From assembly GCA_004293295.1 (NCBI GenBank), contig RDYC01000235.1, positions 1-10,747 on the forward strand: a stretch of 10,747 nt of DNA, read 5' to 3'. The notes beneath the pieces are model-generated. The model did not search any database. It worked only from the letters and a program-made list of their open reading frames with translations, and was not told the DNA's origin. This document shows, one piece after another, positions 1 through 8,300 of the stretch. The translations under genes and the position numbers were made by a program. The first letter of the stretch is position 1; each line of letters opens with the position of its first letter. This DNA comes from Bacteroidota bacterium. GTDB lineage: Bacteria > Bacteroidota > Bacteroidia > UKL13-3.

Positions 1-613
1 CAGTAAAGTCAATGCCCGTATGCATTTTATACGTTTTGTAAATGGGGTGCAAGCGGTAACCAAAACCAGAGGCCATGCTGCGTAAGTTTTTATTGGTAAC
101 AGGTTGAATAGCAGGGATGCAAGCCAAAAACTCGGTTTTGTTGGCGGCCAACTTGGCCAATTGCTCCATGGATTTTGTTTGTATATCAACTTGTTGGCTC
201 AGTGATTCAACCCGTTTGGTTAATAAAATCAGCCCCTCACTGCTTTCAAAGCCTTCCAAGTCTTTGTAGTCGTTAACCTGATTTTGTTTTGTTTTATAAT
301 TTACCGGATCAGCCTCAAAAATAGCACGGTAAATGCTGGCATCTTTATCTTTTAGCTCCTCTAAGGTGGCATAAAGCCTATCAACTTTGCTGTTCAACAG
401 CCGTGTTTGTAATTCGTAATTTTTTAATTCTTGTTTTAAAATCTTTTCTTTGGGCGAATCAATGTAGTTGTAGGCAATTAGCAGTAAACTTGCACCAGCC
501 ACAATGCTTGCACTCAGAAAGCCGAATATACGTAATGCCAACGCACGCACGTTTACCCCAACTTTCTCAAAGTCTAAGCTATGTGGATTGTAAAAGTATT
601 TTATTTTTGCCAT
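1..613 (-). CDS. M23 (LytM-type) membrane-anchored metallopeptidase, partial (C-terminus outside window)
   Basis: I translated 204 codons from the minus strand, and the gene runs off the left edge. The protein starts MAKIKYFYNP, has one transmembrane segment at about residues 26-48, and then charged, probably coiled-coil stretches at about 55-92 and 128-160. The start of an M23 domain follows: SGFGYRLHPIYKTYKMHTGID at about 182-202. His198 and Asp202 form the HxxxD half of the M23 zinc site; the second half (HxH) would lie beyond the window. The family cleaves peptidoglycan cross-links or activates other hydrolases; the single N-terminal anchor suggests an inner-membrane protein facing the periplasm. 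An in-frame TAA at 623-625, four codons upstream, fixes the start at 613. It is divergent from alaS, an arrangement I recall from many Bacteroidota. Catalytic competence cannot be judged because the second metal motif is missing here. Confidence 0.92.
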   Translation of the reverse strand, partial: MAKIKYFYNPHSLDFEKVGVNVRALALRIFGFLSASIVAGASLLLIAYNYIDSPKEKILKQELKNYELQTRLLNSKVDRLYATLEELKDKDASIYRAIFEADPVNYKTKQNQVNDYKDLEGFESSEGLILLTKRVESLSQQVDIQTKSMEQLAKLAANKTEFLACIPAIQPVTNKNLRSMASGFGYRLHPIYKTYKMHTGIDFT

Positions 614-650
614 CCTGAATTGTTAAGGAACATTCAATATGCATGCTTTT

Positions 651-681
651 TTGGTAAAAACAAGCAGCAAAAATAACCTTT
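651..681 (+). promoter_or_regulatory. Possible promoter for alaS, overlapping the divergent one
   Basis: TTG at 651-653 is followed by 20 bases and then TAACCTTT at 674-681. The second element is only a partial match to TAnnTTTG: it has the TA and part of the T-run but no final G. It would leave about 45-50 bases of leader before the alaS start at 732. The element shares bases 674-675 with the opposite-strand -7 box, so the two promoters could not easily be occupied together. Other positions in the 118-base gap are possible. Confidence 0.28.
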
Positions 682-697
682 ACTCTTCTTAAAGCAA
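668..697 (-). promoter_or_regulatory. Putative Bacteroidota sigma-A promoter for the M23 peptidase gene
   Basis: Read on the minus strand, TTG (697-695) is followed by 19 bases and then TATTTTTG (675-668). This is an exact match to the Bacteroidota -7 element TAnnTTTG at the usual distance from a -33 TTG. It leaves a leader of about 50 bases before the start codon at 613. The match is by eye; the transcription start is unmapped. Confidence 0.55.
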
Positions 698-731
698 TAC
701 CAATTAAAACAAGTAGCTGAATTAAAGATAC

Positions 732-3605
732 ATGACAAGCGCACAGATTAGACAACAATTCCTCGATTTTTTTGCCTCAAAAGGCCACCAAATTGTTCCA
801 TCAGCCCCCATTGTGGTTAAAAACGACCCTACCTTAATGTTTACCAATGCTGGCATGAACCAGTTTAAAGACTGGTTTTTGGGCAATGAACCAGCCAAAT
901 ACAAACGCGTGGTAGATACCCAAAAATGTTTACGCGTAAGCGGCAAACACAACGATTTGGAAGAAGTGGGTGTGGATACCTACCACCACACCATGTTTGA
1001 AATGCTGGGCAACTGGAGTTTTGGCGACTATTTTAAGAAAGAAGCCATTGAGTGGGCTTGGGAATTGTTAACGGAGGTGTATAAATTACCCAAAGACAGG
1101 TTGTATGTAACTGTTTTTGAAGGCGATGCCAAAGAAGGGTTGGCTTTTGACCAAGAAGCTTTTGACAACTGGAAGTTGTGGATTGACGAAAAACGCATTT
1201 TAAACGGCAATAAAAAGGATAATTTTTGGGAAATGGGCGATACAGGCCCATGCGGCCCATGTAGCGAAATACACATTGATTTGCGCCCCGAAGCAGAGCG
1301 AAATGCAGTGGATGGCGCAACGTTGGTAAACAACGACCACCCACAGGTGATTGAAATTTGGAACAATGTGTTTATGGAGTTTAACCGCAAAGCCGATGGC
1401 TCGTTAGAAAAACTCCCTGCACAACATGTGGACACCGGAATGGGTTTTGAGCGTTTGGTGCGTGCCATTGAGGGCAAATCGTCTAACTACGATACCGATG
1501 TGTTTGTACCCACCATTCAATTTATAGAAAATCATATAGATGAAAGGCGTCTGTTAAGCGATATAAACAAAAGAGCAATTGCTAAACGTGTAGTGGCCGA
1601 CCATATTCGTGCCATCTGTTTTACCATAGCTGATGGACAATTACCCAGCAACAATGGAGCGGGTTATGTGATTCGCAGGATATTGCGCAGGGCCGTGCGT
1701 TACCAATACCAGTTTTTAGACATTAAAGAACCGTTTTTATGCAAGCTTGCTGAGCTGATTGCAGATAGTTTTAAAAACGTGTTCCCTGAATTGTTTGCCC
1801 AAAAAGATTACGTAATGAAAGTAATAAGAGAGGAAGAGCAGAGCTTTTTAAAGACGTTGGATAAGGGGCTAAATTATATTAATGCATTGATGAATAATCA
1901 GGTTGATGATGTATTTAAAAAGATATTGACAAAAAATAATGTATTCTTTCATTATAAACCAGAAAATAGAAATTTCGGCTTTGAGAATGGTAATATCCTT
2001 TCAATTGACTTGAAAAGAACAGGGGTAGTTTTTAGTCCTAATAAGGAAGATCTTGCAGTTTCAATTAAGACTTTTTTAAATGAGAATAAGTTTAGGAATT
2101 TTTTTCTTGAAAAACATCCGTCTTTTAGTTTTTTAAAAGATGTTGATTTTAGTGAGTTATCATCGCTAAGTGTTTCAGGAGTAGATGCGTTCAAATTATC
2201 AGATACTTTTGGCTTTCCGATAGATTTAACCAGATTAATTGCTTCCGAACAAGGATTTACAATTGACGAAGCAGGCTTCGAAGCTGCACTTCAACAACAA
2301 AAAGACCGCAGCCGCAAGGCCACGGAATTAACCACGGATGATTGGGTGGTGATAGGTGAGGAAACGCCAACAGTGTTTTTAGGTTACGACCAAGTTGAGG
2401 CGGAAGTTTCCATCATTAAATACCGCAAGGTAAAAGCCAAAGGAAAAGAAAGTTACCAGTTGGTGTTTAACCAAACGCCTTTTTATCCTGAAGGTGGCGG
2501 GCAAATTGGCGATACGGGCAGCATCAGCAATGTGAATGAAAAAGTAACCATTGTGGATACCAAAAAGGAAAACAACCTCATTATTCATTTTGCTGAAACC
2601 CTTCCTGAAAATGTAGAAGCGGTGTTTACGGCCACCGTTGATGCACACAAACGTAAACTCACGGAAAGCAACCACAGTGCTACACATTTGTTGCATGCGG
2701 CTTTGCGCAGTGTATTGGGTACACATGTGCAACAAAAAGGCAGCTTGGTAAACAATGAGTATTTGCGTTTTGATTTCTCGCATTTCTCGGCCATGACGGA
2801 AGAAGAAACAGCCAAGGTAGAGCAAATTGTTAACCAAAAAATACGGGAAAACATCAACCTGGATGAGCGCAGAAATGTACCCATAGCAGAGGCCCAAACC
2901 ATGGGAGCCATGATGTTGTTTGGCGAAAAGTACGGGGAAAGCGTGCGGGTAATTACGTTTGATGAACACTACAGTCGCGAGCTTTGCGGAGGTACACACG
3001 TAAAAGCAACCGGACAAATCGGAGGCTTTAAAATAGTAAGCGAAGGAGCCGTAGCGTCTGGTGTGCGCAGGATTGAAGCCATTACTGCAAATGCGGTTGA
3101 AGAATTAACCAACACCCAATGGAACTTGGTGAGCGAATTGAAACAACTGTTAAGTGCCAAGGATTTGAAAAAATCAGTGGAGCAATTGCTGGCTGATAAA
3201 GCTGAGTTGCACAAAAAGCTGGAAGTGTTTGAAAACGAAAAAACAGTCTTAATTAAACAAGAGCTAAAAACCAAAGTAGTTAGCAACCAATCAACCAATT
3301 TACTCATCCAACTAATAACTATCTCATCAGCAGAGCAATTAAAAAACTTATCGTTTCAATTAAAACAAGAAATAGAAAACCTGTTTTGTGTGTTAGGTTG
3401 CGAGTTAAATGGCAAACCTATGCTGAGCATCATCATCAGCGATAACTTGGTAGCCGATAAAAAACTGCATGCCGGAAATATGGTAAAAGAGTTGGCCAAA
3501 CACATCCAAGGTGGGGGAGGCGGGCAACCGTTTTACGCCACTGCCGGAGGTAACAACTTACAAGGGTTGCAAGCGGCTTTAGATGCTGCCAAAACAATGA
3601 TTTAA
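732..3605 (+). CDS. alaS: Alanyl-tRNA synthetase with a lineage-specific insert
   Basis: The 957-residue cytoplasmic enzyme activates alanine with ATP, charges tRNA-Ala and clears mischarged Ser/Gly. The order is canonical. The class II catalytic core covers about 1-255, with FTNAGMNQFKDWFLG (38-51), the HHTMFEMLGNWSFGDYF motif 2 region (85-101) and DTGMGFERL (234-242). A tRNA-recognition domain follows, with PSN at 305-307 and DTFGFP at 491-496. The editing domain has HSATH (648-652) and CGGTH (752-756), the four Zn ligands. The C-Ala domain has a glycine-rich GGGGGQPFYATAGG at about 927-940. An in-frame TAA at 723-725 makes ATG 732 the first possible start. The E. coli enzyme has 876 residues; nearly all the excess here is an AT-rich insert at about 388-478. 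The usual Tyr before DTFGFP is Ser490. All catalytic and editing motifs are intact, so I expect a working enzyme. The next gene begins 3 bases after the stop. Confidence 0.98.
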   Translation: MTSAQIRQQFLDFFASKGHQIVPSAPIVVKNDPTLMFTNAGMNQFKDWFLGNEPAKYKRVVDTQKCLRVSGKHNDLEEVGVDTYHHTMFEMLGNWSFGDYFKKEAIEWAWELLTEVYKLPKDRLYVTVFEGDAKEGLAFDQEAFDNWKLWIDEKRILNGNKKDNFWEMGDTGPCGPCSEIHIDLRPEAERNAVDGATLVNNDHPQVIEIWNNVFMEFNRKADGSLEKLPAQHVDTGMGFERLVRAIEGKSSNYDTDVFVPTIQFIENHIDERRLLSDINKRAIAKRVVADHIRAICFTIADGQLPSNNGAGYVIRRILRRAVRYQYQFLDIKEPFLCKLAELIADSFKNVFPELFAQKDYVMKVIREEEQSFLKTLDKGLNYINALMNNQVDDVFKKILTKNNVFFHYKPENRNFGFENGNILSIDLKRTGVVFSPNKEDLAVSIKTFLNENKFRNFFLEKHPSFSFLKDVDFSELSSLSVSGVDAFKLSDTFGFPIDLTRLIASEQGFTIDEAGFEAALQQQKDRSRKATELTTDDWVVIGEETPTVFLGYDQVEAEVSIIKYRKVKAKGKESYQLVFNQTPFYPEGGGQIGDTGSISNVNEKVTIVDTKKENNLIIHFAETLPENVEAVFTATVDAHKRKLTESNHSATHLLHAALRSVLGTHVQQKGSLVNNEYLRFDFSHFSAMTEEETAKVEQIVNQKIRENINLDERRNVPIAEAQTMGAMMLFGEKYGESVRVITFDEHYSRELCGGTHVKATGQIGGFKIVSEGAVASGVRRIEAITANAVEELTNTQWNLVSELKQLLSAKDLKKSVEQLLADKAELHKKLEVFENEKTVLIKQELKTKVVSNQSTNLLIQLITISSAEQLKNLSFQLKQEIENLFCVLGCELNGKPMLSIIISDNLVADKKLHAGNMVKELAKHIQGGGGGQPFYATAGGNNLQGLQAALDAAKTMI
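1890..2165 (+). other. AT-rich in-frame insert in the tRNA-recognition domain of alaS
   Basis: Between SFLKTLDKGL (371-380) and SVSGVDAFKLSDTFGFP (480-496) the E. coli enzyme has a 16-residue linker (recalled sequence), whereas this protein has about 102 residues. The extra stretch, about 388-478, is rich in Phe, Lys, Asn and Asp and resembles no domain I know. Hand-counted G+C over 1861-2160 is 78 of 300 bases (26%), while sampled 60-base lines elsewhere in the gene (1261 and 2641) give 52% and 47%. The frame stays open throughout. The exact edges are uncertain by about 10 residues because the flanking linker is poorly conserved. There are no intein-type ends (N-terminal Cys/Ser block, C-terminal His-Asn), so it is probably part of the mature protein. 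Confidence 0.8.
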
Positions 3606-3608
3606 CCG

Positions 3609-5276
3609 ATGCGGCAAGGTTACAAAACAATTGTTGTTGGAGCAGCATTGATACTGATTTGGGTACAACATTGTTTGGGCCAGCAGGTTATTCCTGAAAA
3701 TGGAAGCCGTATTAACTTCACACGTCCATATTTTGAAGTGCCCCAAGGGCCGGTTTCAGGCAAGTATGTATTTTACATTAAACAGGTTAACGCAACTGCG
3801 GGAGCAAAAAAAAAGGTAGCCAAAGTAAGGGCAAATTGTAGGGCTGCCATATCTCCTGTTACCTTGTCGTTTCAGGCAACTTACGAGTGGTATTATAAAA
3901 TCAAGCAATTTGGGTTTACCCGATTTCAATCGCCCACCTATACATTTACCACAGCCAATAGTGAGTTGTTGGATACCAACCTGCAAAAAATTGTGTGGGA
4001 GAAAATGCCGCCTAAAAAGCAACAGGGCATCATTGTACTCGATGGGTTAAAAATAGCGGTAGATATGCAGGGCAAACCGGTGTTTTTTTTACCAAATAGT
4101 AAACAGGATAGGGCACTGCGTGACATTAATTTAACGCCACAAGGCACCATCACGTATATTGATAACCAAAATGGGGATGTTGCTGAAATTGATTTGAACG
4201 GGGAGATGTTGTGGCATTATCCTACCCCTTTAAGCAAGCAACAATCAACCGAACATTACCACCACGAGTTTGAAAAATTGCCGAATGGGAATTATTTACT
4301 TGCGGGAAAAAAACCAATTAAAGAATTAAACCATAGCAGCCTTTCTGCCGAATTACCCGGAGAGATGCTGAGTGAAACCATTATAGAAGTAAACCTGGAA
4401 GGAGAAGAAGTTTGGCGTTTTAATTTGCTTCCCGAATTAAAAGAACAATTTAACCTTCAACCTCCCAATGGAAGCATAAACATGAGCAGGCTTGGTCATT
4501 TAAACGGCATGGCAATAGATACGTTAAACAATGTGATTTATGCGTCTTTTAAAACCTTTAATTCCATTTTTAAGATTAGCCGAAGCAATAACCAGATTAT
4601 GCGAAAAATTGGTTTAGAAACCATCCATTTTAACGATTCATTAATTTCTGGAGAGCATTTTTCGCAGCAACATTGTCCCACATTGTTGCCAAACGGAAAC
4701 TTGCTGATATTTAACAATGGTACAGCCAAAACGGGTTCAGGTTTTGTAGAGTTAAATCTGCAAAATAAGGAAGGCAGTGCAACCGAAGTGGTCAACCAGG
4801 TTTATTTTAAAAAGTATTTCCCCAATGAATATTACACCCCGCAAATGGGCTCAGCACAATTGGTGAATAATAACGCTGTATTGGTGGGTATGGGTAACAA
4901 GCCGCTATTTTTTGAAGTAACACGCAATGGCGAAAAAATCAACTGGATTGGACGTACCTACTACAATGATGCCTGGAGCAGTAAGCGGTATAATTGGCAA
5001 CCCCAAACCAATTACCGGGTGTTTTATTATTCATCTCTTTTTCAATACCAATTTGTAGTTGATACTTTGGCTGATAATCGGGGTATAAAAATTATAAATA
5101 CCGGAACCGAACCTGATACCTATGAAGTGCTGTGGTTAGAAAATGATACAGTATTGTTTACGCAGCGGGTTAGCCTAAAACCGTCAAAAAGCATTAAACT
5201 CAACAAAAATGCGGGGAAAGGACGGTTAAGGGTTGTGGTGAAATCCATACAATGTAAAATTATTAGAGAAATTTAA
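3609..5276 (+). CDS. Secreted arylsulfotransferase (ASST)-like beta-propeller protein
   Basis: The protein has 555 residues. Residues 1-24 look like a signal peptide (hydrophobic AALILIWV core, likely cut after CLG), so the protein is probably periplasmic or secreted. An N-terminal Ig/FnIII-like region covers about 27-115. From about 140 a propeller follows with repeated blade motifs. It includes YHHEFEKLPNGNYLLAG (217-233), GHLNGMAIDTLNNVIYASF (296-314) and QQHCPTLLPNGNLLIFNNG (353-371), which recall bacterial ASST (PF05935/PF14269), where conserved histidines handle sulfate transfer between phenolic compounds. His218/219, His297 and His355 are candidate equivalents. The region matching the catalytic Arg of E. 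coli ASST reads ASFKTFN, with no Arg, so activity is doubtful. A C-terminal beta-rich domain covers about 465-555; no T9SS sorting signal is seen. TAA CCG ATG separates it from alaS in the same frame, so co-transcription is likely. The family is fairly sure; the reaction is not. Confidence 0.72.
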   Translation: MRQGYKTIVVGAALILIWVQHCLGQQVIPENGSRINFTRPYFEVPQGPVSGKYVFYIKQVNATAGAKKKVAKVRANCRAAISPVTLSFQATYEWYYKIKQFGFTRFQSPTYTFTTANSELLDTNLQKIVWEKMPPKKQQGIIVLDGLKIAVDMQGKPVFFLPNSKQDRALRDINLTPQGTITYIDNQNGDVAEIDLNGEMLWHYPTPLSKQQSTEHYHHEFEKLPNGNYLLAGKKPIKELNHSSLSAELPGEMLSETIIEVNLEGEEVWRFNLLPELKEQFNLQPPNGSINMSRLGHLNGMAIDTLNNVIYASFKTFNSIFKISRSNNQIMRKIGLETIHFNDSLISGEHFSQQHCPTLLPNGNLLIFNNGTAKTGSGFVELNLQNKEGSATEVVNQVYFKKYFPNEYYTPQMGSAQLVNNNAVLVGMGNKPLFFEVTRNGEKINWIGRTYYNDAWSSKRYNWQPQTNYRVFYYSSLFQYQFVVDTLADNRGIKIINTGTEPDTYEVLWLENDTVLFTQRVSLKPSKSIKLNKNAGKGRLRVVVKSIQCKIIREI

Positions 5277-5342
5277 AAATTAACTTGGAAGTCAGGTGCT
5301 TTCAATTAAATTAGTATTAAAATTAAGTAAATTTTAATGCTT
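5277..5342 (+). other. Short AT-rich spacer before the beta-helix gene; start choice
   Basis: These 66 bases contain no hairpin terminator and no clear TTG/TAnnTTTG pair. TAAATTTT at 5328-5335 is one base off the -7 consensus but sits too close to the start codon. An in-frame TAA at 5328-5330 limits the downstream gene to ATG 5337 or ATG 5343. I prefer 5343 because MKNNYLNYL is a more typical signal-peptide start; 5337 would add Met-Leu. There is no Shine-Dalgarno sequence, which is usual in this phylum. Confidence 0.5.
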
Positions 5343-8300
5343 ATGAAAAACAATTACCTGAATTATTTGGTGTTAACATTGTTGATGTTGTTGGGTGTAT
5401 CATCTACGGCCACCCAGCTCAGCGGCACTTATACCATCAACCCATTACTTCCTGCCAGTACTACCAACTTTCAAAACATCAGTTCGGCAGTTACCTATTT
5501 AACAGCAGCTACTACCAGATCAGATGGCGGTCCTGCAAATGCGGCACCATTTGGAGTAAGTGGCCCTGTTGTGTTTGATGTGAGTAATGGAACGTTTACA
5601 GAGCAGGTGAATATTCCTGCCATTACCGGCAGTTCAACCACCAATACCATTGTTTTTGATGGTGCAGGGCAAGGCATTACTGTACTTACTTTTTCATCTA
5701 CCAATACTTCGCTTAGGCACACCCTGCGGCTAAACTTGGCAAGTAATGTAACATTTAGAGACATGACCATACGCGCCACAGGTACTGTTGGTTGGGTGGT
5801 GCACATCATGGGCCTTAATTCAAATAACAACAAGATTAAAAACTGCTTAATTGAAGTAACCGGAACAGGTGCAACTTCTACCAGTACCTCTTATGCAGGT
5901 GTGGTGGTTAATAATAGCGCAACCAGTGCAACCACCGGAACCCGTATTGACGGTACCGAAATAGATTCAAATACCATTAATGCCGGTTATTATGGGGTGA
6001 TTGCCGCTGGTGCTGCCAGTAATTTGCACGTAGGCACCAAAATTAGAAACAACAATATGAATAACCAATACTATTATGGGGTGTATGGGAATTACCAAAA
6101 TGGTAGCGAAATATCAAATAACAATATTGTTGTGAGAAGTACCACTACATTTACCATGGGGATATACCTGCTAAACTCCACCTGTACCGGGTTAAACAGG
6201 CATATTATTGCCAATAACCGCATTCCACGTTTTGGGCAATACGCCATTTACATCACTTCATCAAATAATCTTGCTGGTAATAAGGGTTTAATATTCAACA
6301 ACTTGTTGGGCGGCAATGCAATGTACGAATTCGGAAGAACTTTAGGCTTAGCAAGCAGCAGCCAATGGTCTATCTCGTTTAATACCGCAAATTTTAAGGG
6401 CATCGCAAACTCAAATCAATATGGGGCATTTTATGTGAGTGCCGGTTCGGGTATCACCGTTTTAAACAATGTATTTGCGGTAACACAAAACACCCCCGGA
6501 CTACCTATGTATGCCACTTCTACAGCTTCGTTTGATACGATGAACTACAATACATTTTACCGTTCGGACACATCAAACAATCAATTGCTATATTTAGGTG
6601 CCAACTATAATAGTGGCAATTTTAGAGGAGTTAACGGATTTAATACCAACTCTTCAGTTGATAACCCCCAATTTACCAATGATACAAACTTAACCATAGG
6701 CAATAGCTGTTTAAGAGGAGTAAGCTATTTTAGCACCACCACCGATTATTTTGGTACAACGCGCTCATTAACTTCTCCGTCAATGGGTGCCATAGAATCA
6801 GTACCTTTATCAAATAACCTGCAAGTTGTAGGGTTGAGTTTCGGAGTTTCACCATTGGTTCCGGGTTTTACCGATTTAAAGGTGTTGATGAAAAATGCCG
6901 GAGGCAATGCTGTAAACAATTTTAATTTAGCTTATACCCACAATGGTGGTTTGCCCAATACTACTTTTTGGTCGGGTACACTTAATGCATGCGATACTGT
7001 TACCGTTACTTTTTCGGGTTTTCAGCAAATTAACATCGGTAATTCAAACAGTATTGTAGTTTATAGCGATGGTCCCAATAGCCTAGTTGATAGCGATAAA
7101 AATAATGATACCTTAAAGGCAAATGCATTTTTGCCGCTAAGTGGTAATTACAACATAGGAGGATTAACTCCAGATTTTACTTCGTTAAGCCAAGCCATTG
7201 CCAGTGCTACATCAGCCGGATTGGTAGGTGCAGTAACTTTTACCGTTCAACCGGGTACTTACATTGATCAGGTATTGATTGAAACTCCCATCCCCGGGTT
7301 GGATTCTCTTAAAACGCTTACCATTCAGGGTACTCATCGCGATTCTTCTATTATTTTGCATAACAATACATTTACCCAACGACCAGTGTTTAGGATTGGG
7401 GTGAGTTATGTTACCATCAGGGACTTAACCATTAGAAGCACAAATACTTCCAATGCATGGGGTGTGCACATCAGTAAAACAGGCTTAAAAAATATTGCAG
7501 TGAAAAATTGCCATATTTTTATTGATAACCCCAATGCAAGCACAGGTAGTGATGTGTATGCCGGTGTGGTGATGTCTGGCTCAAACACTTCTTTATACTA
7601 TTATGATGTATATACATTAACCGATATTGATATTGACTCTAACAGGTTTACCAATGGTTATGTGGGTGTTTATCATTATTCATACTACTACAGTTATTAC
7701 AGTTCAGTAACCCCTTCTAAAAATGTTAATGTAAGAAATAACATAGTTAGTAACCAGTATAATTATGGCATAGCTATTACATTTGTAGACGGGTTGAATA
7801 TCAGCGGCAACAGAATAACGATGAACAGTGCCAATACGAATTCGTATGGTTTGTATTCCTACTACAATATTGCAACGCAAGACAGGCGAAATATCATCAA
7901 TAACAACAGCATCAAAAATGCAGGAAGCTATGGGGTTTATTGTTACAACACTTCAAACCCATCTGGTTACAGGGGCTCGTTTATAAACAATGAAATTGCC
8001 GGTGGTTTTAAAGCCACAAACCCTTATCCGGTTTATTTCTTAACGGTATCAAATATGAACATTTACCACAACAGCGTATTGCATGATGTGGTTACCACTT
8101 CAGCCACCGCAGCGGCCTTTTATTTTAGTAGCGGTTCGGGAAATATACTTAAAAACAACCATTTTGTGGTAACCAAGCCATTATCAACTGCAGCTCCTAT
8201 TTACATTACTCCAGCAAGCGCGTTTACCCAAATAAATTACAACAATTTATATAAGGACGTATCATCAGGTAATTACGCCTACATTGGCAGTTGGTACACT

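Noticed and set aside
403..618. Plus-strand open frame of 71 codons
   Set aside because: It is opposite the M23 peptidase, whose translation shows clear family motifs across the same bases.
1028..1477. Minus-strand open frame of 149 codons
   Set aside because: It is antisense to the conserved AlaRS catalytic core and is a by-product of that gene's codon use.
1890..2165. The alaS insert as an intein or intron
   Set aside because: It is only about 87 residues, has no Cys/Ser start block or His-Asn end, and the frame is open throughout with no intron-like ends.
2379..3017. Minus-strand open frame of 212 codons
   Set aside because: It lies wholly inside alaS, opposite the conserved editing domain. 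Its translation resembles no family and has no promoter or start context.
5281..5342. A dedicated promoter or terminator before the giant gene
   Set aside because: No hairpin with a T-run was found. The only -7-like element (TAAATTTT) is imperfect, has no well-spaced TTG and is too near the start.
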